A DNA stretch of 64,000 nucleotides from Myxococcota bacterium (lineage in GTDB: Bacteria > Myxococcota_A > UBA9160 > SMWR01), in the NCBI GenBank assembly GCA_022447545.1, contig JAKVBI010000025.1, positions 33,683-97,682 on the forward strand. The letters run 5' to 3'. The position numbers were made by a program, and so were the translations under genes. The notes under the pieces were generated by a model that saw only the letters and a program-made list of their open reading frames with translations, was not told where the DNA came from and searched no databases. Shown here piece by piece: positions 52,602-59,715 of this stretch. The first letter of the stretch is position 1. Each line of letters begins with the position of its first letter.

Positions 52602-53644
52602 CGAAGGGCCAGGGAGGCGGGGTTCTCGACGCCGTCTTCGGCTGCGCCACTGGGGGTGGGGGCTGCGGGCTCGCGCAGGGCTTGTACGGCCACACTCAGG
52701 TGGATGGCCGTCAGGACGGCGAGGGCCAGGGTGAGACCCAGGGCCAGGCCCTGGGCGGGCACGGGCGACACACCGGCCAGAGAGGCCAGGGTGGCCGCCA
52801 CCAGCACGATGGCCACGCTCGCGTCGAGCCGCGGCGTGGCGCGGTCGAACAAGCGCGCACACACGGGCCCGGCGGTGAAGACGGGGTTGAGGAAGAAACA
52901 AAGCCCCAGGGCGGTGGGGATCGAGATCTCTCCCGTGATCGCCCAGCCAACGACGGCGACCTGGGACAGCGCGTGGGGGAGGAAGTCGCGGCGGCCGTGG
53001 GACACGTTGCGCAGGGCCGAAGCCACCGTCCACAAGGCCTGCCCCATCACTCCCAGGCCGAGCCAGATGGCGATGCTGGGCAGCCCCGGCACGGGCGCGA
53101 CCTGGAAGGCGTCCGCACCGAACACCGCCAGGGTCACATACAGCAGGGCCACGGTGGTGTTGCCCTCGATGTCGCCCACGCGGCCCACTCGGAACACCCC
53201 CGTGTGTCGCAGCTCCCACTGCACGGCAAAGAACGCCAGGGAACCACAGGCCAACACGCCCAGAGCCATCAGCCCCGGCAGGCCGGCGGCCAGGCAGGCG
53301 CCGAGGACCACGAAGCCGTTGTTGAGGGTGTCGAGCCAGTGGTCGAGGAATTCTCCCAGGCGCGAACTTCGCCCGATCCGACGGGCCTGGGCGCCGTCGA
53401 GGTTGTCGAGGGTGAAGTAGGCGACCACCAGTATCGCCGCGGCGAGCATGGCGAGAGGGTGATCACGGAGGCTGGCGGCCAGCGCGAAGGAGGTGGCGCA
53501 ACACAGCGTGGAGACGAGGGTCATGGTGTTCGGCGCCAGCGAACGCGGAATCCACTGCAGCACCGGGCCCCAGAAGAACTTCCGGTACAGGGGCAACAGC
53601 AAAGACTGTTGCGCGCTGTCGTAGGCGTAGCGGGGATGGGCCAA
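52589..53644 (-). CDS. CDP-alcohol phosphotransferase, choline/ethanolamine phosphotransferase-like
   Basis: 351 residues, about eight membrane helices. The catalytic motif is complete: D80-x2-D83-G84-x2-A87-R88-x8-G97-x3-D101-x3-D105. The surroundings (TLDNLDGAQARR, RLGEFLDHWLDTLNNGF) and the N-terminal SLLLPLYRKFFWG and RSLAPNTMTLVS look like eukaryotic CEPT1/EPT1, not like bacterial PgsA or PssA. It should join a CDP- or CMP-linked head group to a diradylglycerol-type acceptor. Starts at TTG 53644 with GGAG about 14 nt upstream. Convergent overlap with the HpnN-like gene. Confidence 0.85.
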   Translation of the reverse strand: MAHPRYAYDSAQQSLLLPLYRKFFWGPVLQWIPRSLAPNTMTLVSTLCCATSFALAASLRDHPLAMLAAAILVVAYFTLDNLDGAQARRIGRSSRLGEFLDHWLDTLNNGFVVLGACLAAGLPGLMALGVLACGSLAFFAVQWELRHTGVFRVGRVGDIEGNTTVALLYVTLAVFGADAFQVAPVPGLPSIAIWLGLGVMGQALWTVASALRNVSHGRRDFLPHALSQVAVVGWAITGEISIPTALGLCFFLNPVFTAGPVCARLFDRATPRLDASVAIVLVAATLASLAGVSPVPAQGLALGLTLALAVLTAIHLSVAVQALREPAAPTPSGAAEDGVENPASLALRYRD

Positions 53645-53819
53645 GCAGGCGGCTCCGGGGAACGTGTGTGGTTCGGGGTGGCGGGAGGGCGATGGCTCCC
53701 AGGGGAGCGACTCGTGCCCAGACCTCGTTGGACGTGGAATCCGCCATCAGGGTAGGGGGTTCCTTCGAGCGGCGTCAACGCCGCCGCAGGTCGGAGACTC
53801 CAAAGTGGTTCCAAAACCC

Positions 53820-53825
53820 TACAAT
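53820..53825 (+). promoter_or_regulatory. Candidate -10 element (TACAAT) upstream of the PLP enzyme
   Basis: TACAAT inside the small inverted repeat CCCTA-CAATT-TAGGG (53818-53832). It would give a leader of ~110 nt before ATG 53940, which has its own SD site. The -35 is poor; the overlapping repeat could be an operator. Confidence 0.35.
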
Positions 53826-53939
53826 TTAGGGTCTGAAGGCGCCGCTCCGTGCCTCGGAGGGTCGGAGCCCGGGGGTCTGGACAGGTTGCCCCGGGGCCTT
53901 CATGGTCCGATCGGAGCCCACGTGGAATGGAGGAAGACC

Positions 53940-55304
53940 ATGGCGGATCGAGGACGGGAACCGGTGGGGGACGGCGCCGGACTGCGGACCGAGGGGGACC
54001 TCAACCTCTCGCCGCATCGGGACCGCTGGCAGGACGAACATCTCGATGCGGCGTCGCGAGCATTGCTCGAGCGCGACGCGCGCCACTTTCTCCACCAGTC
54101 GTTGTCGACGCCGTGCCTGGATGTGGTGCGCGGTTGCGAGGGCGTGGAGTTGATCGACGGCCGGGGCCGCCGGGTCATGGACTTTCACGGCAACAGCCTG
54201 CACCAGGTGGGCTACGGACATCCCCGCGTGATCGAGGCCATCGAACGCCAGCTGCGTGAGTTGCCCTTCTGCCCGCGGCGCTTCACCAACGAGCCCGCCG
54301 TGGCCCTGGCCGAGCGTCTGGGCGAACTGGCCCCCGGGTCTCTGAACAAGGTGTTGTTTGCACCGGGTGGCGCCGAGACCGTGGGCATGGCGCTCAAGCT
54401 GGCGCGTTACGCGACGGGGCGATTCAAGACCCTCTCCATGTGGGACTCGTTCCACGGCGCCAGCCTCGACACCATCTCCATCGGGGGCGAGGCCTTGTTC
54501 CGTCGCGACGTCGGGCCTTTGTTGCCCGGCGTTCTGCACGTGCCCCCCTACGCGAGCGAAGGCCTCGGGCGCGACTCGGCCGAGTACGTCGAATATGTGC
54601 TCGAGAAAGAGGGCGATGTAGGCGCCGTGATCGCCGAGCCCATGCGCTGCACCACGGTGGTGTCGCCCCCGGCCGAGTACTGGCAGGCTGTGCGCGAGAG
54701 CTGCGACCGCCACGGAGCGCTGCTCGTGTTCGACGAAATTCCCATCGCACTGGGACGCACGGGGCGGATGTTCTGTTGCGAGCACTACGGGGTCGAGCCC
54801 GACATGCTGGTGATCGGCAAAGGGCTGGGCGGCGGCGTCTTTCCCATGGCCGCGCTGATCGTTCGCGAGGACCTCGACGTGGCTGGCGAGCGCGCCCTGG
54901 GCCACTACACCCATGAGAAGAGTCCGGTGGGGGCCGCGGCCGCATTGGCGACCCTGGACTGCATCGAGGAGGAGGGGCTGCTGGAGCGCGCCACCGAGTT
55001 GGGCCGACGTGGCCTCGAACGGCTTCAGGCCATGGCCGAGCGCCAGCCGCTGATCGCCGAGGTGCGCGGCCTGGGCCTGCAACTGGGCGTGGAGCTGCGC
55101 CGCGATGGGCGCCGCGCCGACGACGAAGCCGAGCGGGCCCTTTATGCCTGTCTGACACGGGGCCTGAGCTTCAAAGTCTCCGACGGCAACGTCCTCACCC
55201 TGAGCCCGCCGCTGGTGATCGAACCCGAGCAACTCGACACGGCCCTCGACATCGTCGAGGAGGCCATCGCCGAGGTGGCGGCATCGCCGGGCCCCGCGGC
55301 CTAG
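53940..55304 (+). CDS. Class III PLP aminotransferase-fold enzyme, PbfA-like
   Basis: 454 residues. PLP Lys294 in VIGKGLGGGVFP, Asp265 in VFDEIPIALGRTGRMF. Phrases FHGNSLHQVGYGHP, SMWDSFHGASLDTISIGGE and ALGHYTHEKSPVGAAAALAT match the branch that contains PbfA, (R)-1-hydroxy-2-aminoethylphosphonate ammonia-lyase, rather than ordinary omega-aminotransferases. It could therefore eliminate ammonia from a phosphonate or similar amino alcohol; substrate not proven. ATG 53940 follows GGAGGA. Its 3' end overlaps the convergent PhyH gene by 4 nt. Confidence 0.82.
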   Translation: MADRGREPVGDGAGLRTEGDLNLSPHRDRWQDEHLDAASRALLERDARHFLHQSLSTPCLDVVRGCEGVELIDGRGRRVMDFHGNSLHQVGYGHPRVIEAIERQLRELPFCPRRFTNEPAVALAERLGELAPGSLNKVLFAPGGAETVGMALKLARYATGRFKTLSMWDSFHGASLDTISIGGEALFRRDVGPLLPGVLHVPPYASEGLGRDSAEYVEYVLEKEGDVGAVIAEPMRCTTVVSPPAEYWQAVRESCDRHGALLVFDEIPIALGRTGRMFCCEHYGVEPDMLVIGKGLGGGVFPMAALIVREDLDVAGERALGHYTHEKSPVGAAAALATLDCIEEEGLLERATELGRRGLERLQAMAERQPLIAEVRGLGLQLGVELRRDGRRADDEAERALYACLTRGLSFKVSDGNVLTLSPPLVIEPEQLDTALDIVEEAIAEVAASPGPAA

Positions 55305-56509
55305 AAGCGCGAGGCCGCCTTGCTCATGTGCTCCACCTGGCCGTCCTCGGCGCCGAGGAGTACGTCGTTGTAGTGACGCTCGCCGCGGTGATGGTGGGCG
55401 TCGGCGCGCTGGAACGCCGTCAACACACAAGTGCGAAAGGGGCCGTTCCCATGAGTCGGAGGGGGCGCCACGTGCATGCCGTCGCCGTAGTGGAGCGTTA
55501 CGTCGCCGGGCTCGGCGGGGGGAGCCACGCCTGTGGGGGCGTTGGGGTCGTCGGGTTCCAGGAAGCCGAACGCGTAGCGCCAGGACCCGGGTAGGAAGCG
55601 CAGGGCTCCGTGCTCCGGAGTGTTGGCCTCGAGGAAGATGCTGCACACCAGGGTGGGACACATGGTGGCGTGGCCTCCCATGCCGCAGTCGCGGTGCCAG
55701 GGCAGATCCGAGAGTCCCTCGTTCATGCTCGGGTTCTTCCACAGCACGGAAACACCATCCACGGCCCGGGGTTGGTTGCTCACCCACTCGTGGTCCGACA
55801 GTTCCGCCAGGGATTTCAAGCGCGGTTCGGTGGGAATGGAGCTGAATACCGGCAGTACGCCGGCCGAGAGCACGCGACACAGTACGCTTTCACCGGCGTC
55901 GTTGCGGCCCCACCAGGAGACCTGGTCGCCTTCGACGGCTCGCTCGCGCAGGGTGGCGGCGCCCTCGCGCATGGCCTCCACTTCCTGGGAGGAGAACACG
56001 TTCTTTACACACAGGTAGCCCGTGGTGCGTAGGAAGTGGGCCATGTCGTCGCGGTGGCTGTCGAGGGCGAAGGTCTGTGCGGGGTCGAGGGGTTGGCCGT
56101 GTCGATCGGACAGGTCCACGTTGCCGGCCTCGTAGAGGGCGCGGCCGTGGAACATGGCCCGCAGGGCGGGCTCCCAGCGCACGAACTCCATCATGTCGCC
56201 GCGCAGTTTCTCGACGCGGCCGCCGTAGATCATGCCCGGTGGCGTCTCGACGTCATGGACGAGACCGTCGAAGGTGTCCTGGTCGATCTCGATGACGATG
56301 CCCGCCGAGGCATCGCCACGCACGATGTCGATGCCGCCGTCGCGGGGCACGTACGCGTAGGCATCGTCGCTGCCCTTCATGCGGATGCCCAGGGGCGACA
56401 GGCCCTGAGCGGACCGCGCTGCGAGGGGGGCATTTCCGCCCTGCAGGCGGCGCGGCAGTTCGCCGGTGTGGAAGGCGTGGAAGTCGATGGTCTCGAAGCC
56501 TTCGATCAT
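55301..56509 (-). CDS. Phytanoyl-CoA dioxygenase (PhyH) family protein
   Basis: 402 residues: a ~130-residue N-terminal part without recognised domain, then the Fe(II)/2-oxoglutarate dioxygenase core. Likely ligands are HRD (LPWHRDCGMGG) and the distal His in YGDGMHVAPPPTHGN, with Arg in PFRTCVLT for 2-oxoglutarate. The family hydroxylates lipids, phosphonates and amino acids. GGAGGAG lies before ATG 56509. Facing the PbfA-like gene, it could make the hydroxylated substrate for it, but the opposite strand gives only weak support. Confidence 0.85.
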   Translation of the reverse strand: MIEGFETIDFHAFHTGELPRRLQGGNAPLAARSAQGLSPLGIRMKGSDDAYAYVPRDGGIDIVRGDASAGIVIEIDQDTFDGLVHDVETPPGMIYGGRVEKLRGDMMEFVRWEPALRAMFHGRALYEAGNVDLSDRHGQPLDPAQTFALDSHRDDMAHFLRTTGYLCVKNVFSSQEVEAMREGAATLRERAVEGDQVSWWGRNDAGESVLCRVLSAGVLPVFSSIPTEPRLKSLAELSDHEWVSNQPRAVDGVSVLWKNPSMNEGLSDLPWHRDCGMGGHATMCPTLVCSIFLEANTPEHGALRFLPGSWRYAFGFLEPDDPNAPTGVAPPAEPGDVTLHYGDGMHVAPPPTHGNGPFRTCVLTAFQRADAHHHRGERHYNDVLLGAEDGQVEHMSKAASRF

Positions 56510-56578
56510 GGTGCGCTCCTCCCGTTTTCACGCGGAGTCTCGCCGCGACCGCTCGGTGGCGGCGAGGGGTGGGGTCGT

Positions 56579-56989
56579 CTATTCGGGGCCGGTGGCTCCC
56601 GGGCCCGGCGTGCTGCGTTCGAACAACTCACGCAGAATCGCGAAGTCCACGTCGTCGATGGCTCCACTGGAGTCGAAGTCGACGCCCGGACATTCGGGAA
56701 GGGAAGTGGCGTCGATATTACAGCCGCGGAAGACGACGAAGTCATTGCTGCCCACCGCACCGTTGCCGTCGAAATCCGCGTCACAGCGGTCGCCGTAGAG
56801 GTCTCCATCGTAGTTGGCCTGGCTGGGGTTGGCGTCGGCGCTGCAATTGTCGCAGGCATCGCCCACCCCGTCGCCGTCCGTGTCGGCCTGGCTCGGGTTC
56901 GAGAGTTGGGGGCAGTTGTCGTCGGCGCCCGCCGCGGATCCGGCGAGGAGCAGGCACAGGGTCGCGCAGGCGAGGGTGCGAAGTCGCAT
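56579..56989 (-). CDS. Secreted thrombospondin-3 / EF-type calcium repeat protein
   Basis: 136 residues: signal peptide ([21 protein letters not shown]), then [26 protein letters not shown] (thrombospondin type 3 repeats with Cys pairs) and dockerin-like loops [15 protein letters not shown] and [14 protein letters not shown]. Calcium-binding, exported; partner unknown. ATG 56989 has an exceptionally strong SD (AGGAGGTCACC). No other domain is present, so it is not a classical adhesin. Confidence 0.82.
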   Translation of the reverse strand: MRLRTLACATLCLLLAGSAAGADDNCPQLSNPSQADTDGDGVGDACDNCSADANPSQANYDGDLYGDRCDADFDGNGAVGSNDFVVFRGCNIDATSLPECPGVDFDSSGAIDDVDFAILRELFERSTPGPGATGPE

Positions 56990-57034
56990 GGGGGTGACCT
57001 CCTGAAGGATGGGGAAATACTCCACTCATTCTAG

Positions 57035-57061
57035 CTCCCGGAAACTCCAACTCCCGGAAAC
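57035..57061. repeat. Direct repeat of CTCCCGGAAAC
   Basis: The 11-nt sequence occurs at 57035-57045 and 57051-57061, 16 nt apart centre to centre, in the 413-nt gap between divergent genes. Possible tandem protein-binding sites. Confidence 0.4.
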
Positions 57062-57142
57062 ACCCCCTCCGAAAGTCTGGGAGCGGGGTTTTGCTGGGTT
57101 CTGGCTGTTGCCTCCCCATGGCCTACGGGAAAAGGCCCGGGC

Positions 57143-57160
57143 CTGTGAAGTACTTCACAG
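57143..57160. promoter_or_regulatory. Perfect 18-bp palindrome, candidate operator
   Basis: CTGTGAAGTACTTCACAG is a perfect palindrome between the thrombospondin-repeat gene and the F420 operon. Nearby, CTGAGGGCCTCAG adds a 6-bp inverted repeat with one central base. No T-run follows, so an operator for a dimeric repressor is more likely than a terminator. No regulator gene is adjacent. Confidence 0.5.
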
Positions 57161-57402
57161 CCGCTGAGGGCCTCAGGGGGGACTCTGTGAATCAAGCGGA
57201 ATTGAGGTCGTTCACCTCCCACTCAGAGCACGCCCGACAGTTCCGTCGCCCCGTCCCCGCATAACGCCCGCCCCTACCGGCGAGCGGGGGCGGGGCGTCG
57301 GTACGTCTGGGCAACGCTCGAGGGGGTGCCAGCTGCCCCTTGCGCAAACCCCAGCCACCGGGAGACACTGCCGCCGCATTCTCACGCAGCGCGGAGGGCG
57401 CC

Positions 57403-58506
57403 ATGGCTGGGACGATCGGGTTGTTCTCGGAGGCATCGCTGAATGGCTCCCGGGACGTTCACGCCTACTACCGGGAACTCGGCGAGCAGATCGTGCTGGG
57501 CGACCAGCTGGGTTTCGACTTCTTCTCCACCACCCAGAGCTACGGGCGCGACCTGCCCGAGACCACCTTCTCCATTTCGCCCGACCCCCTGGCGTTGTTT
57601 GCCAGCCAGATTCCCCTGACCCAGCGCATCAAGATCCTCACGGGCATCCTGATCGCCCCCTTCCACAACCCCGCCATGGCGATTTCGAACTTCGCGGCCG
57701 TGGACGTGTTGAGCCAGGGTCGGGTGATGATCGGTTTTGGCCGAGGTCACCCCTGGCTCTACGATCGCGTGGGGCTCGACCAGGAGGAGTCCAAGGCTCG
57801 CGCCAGCGAGTTCTGCTCGATGCTTCGCACCATGCTCGATGCCCCCGCGGCGCGCCACAACCTGGAGGGCGAGCACTTTCAGGTGCGCGACTTCGAACTG
57901 GTTCCCCAGTTCGTCCAGGAGCAGGTCGACGCCTACTTTGCGGTTTCGGTGAGTGAGTCCTCGGCCGTGGAGGCCGCGACCCATCGGTTGGGAATGCTGA
58001 TGCCCAGCTACCTGGGGATCCCCCTGGAGATGGTGAACGCGTTGGTGGAGCGGTACCGATCCGAGTACCGCAAACTCTGGGGCGAGGAGGGCAGTGTGCT
58101 GCTGGGCATTCACAGCTACGGCGACGCCGACGCCGAAAAGGCCGCCGAGGTGGGGGCCCGGGGGCTGGCGGGGCAGCTGCACGTGTTTGCCCAGACCATG
58201 CGGCTCCACGAGTCCAAGGTGGGCTCCCAGTACCCGAGCTACAACAACATGGCGCCGATGTTCGAAGCCCTGTCCGAGCCCGCCGCGTGCCGAGCGGCTG
58301 TCGAGAAGGAGTGGCCCAACTATCTGGCGGTGTGGGGCAACGCCGAGGTGGCCGTGCCGCGCTTCGCCGAGCTGATCGAGTCCGTGGGCCCCGACGGCCT
58401 GATCCTCAACATCGACTCCGGGGGGTTGCCGAACCACGAAGTGGTGTCGGGCATGGAGTACACGGGCCGCGAGATCCTGCCCGAGCTTCGAAAGTTGTTG
58501 GACTGA
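57403..58506 (+). CDS. LLM-class (F420/flavin) oxidoreductase
   Basis: 367-residue luciferase-like enzyme. TIGLFSEASLNGSRD start, TGILIAPFHNPAMAISNFAAVDVLSQGRVMIGFGRG core and VSESSAVEAATHRLGML follow the family pattern. ATG 57403 has GGAGGG 6 nt before it; an in-frame start 63 nt earlier gives a non-homologous leader. The next gene starts immediately after its stop and encodes an F420-binding split-barrel protein, so F420 is the likely cofactor. Confidence 0.87.
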   Translation: MAGTIGLFSEASLNGSRDVHAYYRELGEQIVLGDQLGFDFFSTTQSYGRDLPETTFSISPDPLALFASQIPLTQRIKILTGILIAPFHNPAMAISNFAAVDVLSQGRVMIGFGRGHPWLYDRVGLDQEESKARASEFCSMLRTMLDAPAARHNLEGEHFQVRDFELVPQFVQEQVDAYFAVSVSESSAVEAATHRLGMLMPSYLGIPLEMVNALVERYRSEYRKLWGEEGSVLLGIHSYGDADAEKAAEVGARGLAGQLHVFAQTMRLHESKVGSQYPSYNNMAPMFEALSEPAACRAAVEKEWPNYLAVWGNAEVAVPRFAELIESVGPDGLILNIDSGGLPNHEVVSGMEYTGREILPELRKLLD

Positions 58507-59031
58507 GTGGAAGACGAGTTCGCGCCTGGCAACGCCCGACCCCTGGATTCGGAGACCTCCCAGAGGATCCGGTCCATCTTCGTTCACAACGTGCTGCCGT
58601 GGATCAGCCGCGTGCACCGGGCCGTCTACCGCTGGACGGGGGGGCTGGTGGGGGGGTGGCTGTTGGGCAGGCGCTTTCTGCTGCTCGAGCACACGGGCCG
58701 AAAGTCCGGGCGCCGCTACTGCACTCCCATACTGTATGTGGCCGACGGCGAGCGCTTCGTGCTGGCGGCTTCCAACGGCGGGGACTCTCGTCACCCCGCC
58801 TGGTGGCTCAACCTCCAGGCCCAGCCCCAGGCCCACGTGCAGTCGGGCCGGCGCCGGGTGTCGGTGGTGGCGTCCTGCGCGGAGGCCGACGAGGCCGAGC
58901 GGTTGTGGCCGGTGTTGACTCGCGCGTGGCCGTGGTTTCGAAACTACCGTGCCGCCACGACCCGCAAGATTCCGGTGGTCGTGTTGTCGCCCGTCTCTGA
59001 GAAGTTCACCGAAGGCGCCGGATCAGCCTGA
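58507..59031 (+). CDS. DDN-like deazaflavin (F420)-dependent nitroreductase family protein
   Basis: 174-residue split-barrel protein. LLLEHTGRKSGRRYCTPILYV and AASNGGDSRHPAWWLNLQAQP are the F420-binding signatures of the DDN/DUF385 family known in actinobacteria for quinone or nitro reduction. GTG 58507 directly follows the LLM stop (TGA 58504-58506), so the genes are translationally coupled. The pair indicates the organism makes F420. Confidence 0.88.
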   Translation: MEDEFAPGNARPLDSETSQRIRSIFVHNVLPWISRVHRAVYRWTGGLVGGWLLGRRFLLLEHTGRKSGRRYCTPILYVADGERFVLAASNGGDSRHPAWWLNLQAQPQAHVQSGRRRVSVVASCAEADEAERLWPVLTRAWPWFRNYRAATTRKIPVVVLSPVSEKFTEGAGSA

Positions 59032-59067
59032 ATCAGAAGGGGCGTCGCGCGCCCGAGGGGCGAGGCT

Positions 59068-59448
59068 TCAGGCGGCCCAGAAACTTGATGAGCCCTGTGC
59101 GGTGGGATCGAGCTTGGTGGAGATCTCGTGGCGCAGGCGCGTGATGGAACTGGGTGAGGTGAGCTCGGAGAGCGGCCGCGATCCATCGAGTTCCTTGGCG
59201 ACGAAGTCTCGGATCTCCTTCTTGACGGTGCCGGGCCGGCGCTGGGTTTCCGAGGCCAGGCGTTCCGTCAGCCGGTGCTCGATCTGGTGAAGGATGCGCG
59301 TCTGCACGAGTTGCTTGTCGAGGTCTCGGAGGGCGTTCTGCCATTCGCGGCGCAGGGCTTTGCTCTGGTCGGTTTTCCATTGGTAGACGAAGCCCGCCCA
59401 GCCCGAGAACAGGGCGAAGGTGCCGGCGAGGGTCAGAGCCGTTTCCAT
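59068..59448 (-). CDS. Small protein with N-terminal membrane helix and charged tail
   Basis: 126 residues: one hydrophobic segment (ALTLAGTFALFSGWAGFVY) then a highly charged helical region (LRDLDKQLVQTRILHQIEHRLTERLASE). No family recognised. Probably a bitopic inner-membrane protein with a coiled-coil cytoplasmic part. ATG 59448 has GGAGA 7 nt upstream. The frame is open a further 3 kb on this strand, but that is a shadow of two plus-strand genes. Confidence 0.6.
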   Translation of the reverse strand: METALTLAGTFALFSGWAGFVYQWKTDQSKALRREWQNALRDLDKQLVQTRILHQIEHRLTERLASETQRRPGTVKKEIRDFVAKELDGSRPLSELTSPSSITRLRHEISTKLDPTAQGSSSFWAA

Positions 59449-59558
59449 GATGGATCTCCGTGCGGGGGCGCATGAACGGGGGGGCTGAAGTCTGGGGTCG
59501 AACACGGGGGGCCGAAATGGGGCTCTCTGGTCATCGGCAGAACCCAGGCAGTGGTGAA

Positions 59559-59590
59559 GCAGTTCCTCAGGGGTTTTCCTGAGAAACTGC
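59559..59590. repeat. Stem-loop, two 6-bp arms around one mismatch
   Basis: GCAGTT-C-CTCAGG pairs with CCTGAG-A-AACTGC around GGTTTT, in the gap between divergent genes. It may fold in the leader of the pseudo-cyanophycinase gene or act as an operator. No T-run follows. Confidence 0.5.
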
Positions 59591-59715
59591 TGGGGGTCCC
59601 ATGTTTCGTCCGCTCCCCGGGATGTTTTGGTCCGATTCGGCCGTGGTTTCCGACTGCTTCTCCAAGGGCGGGGCATCCCGCCCCCAGCGCCCACCCGACA
59701 CGCGGAGACCCAGTC

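Noticed and set aside
53826-55880. 684-codon minus-strand open frame
   Set aside because: Antisense to the PLP enzyme, whose catalytic motifs are intact; a high-GC shadow frame.
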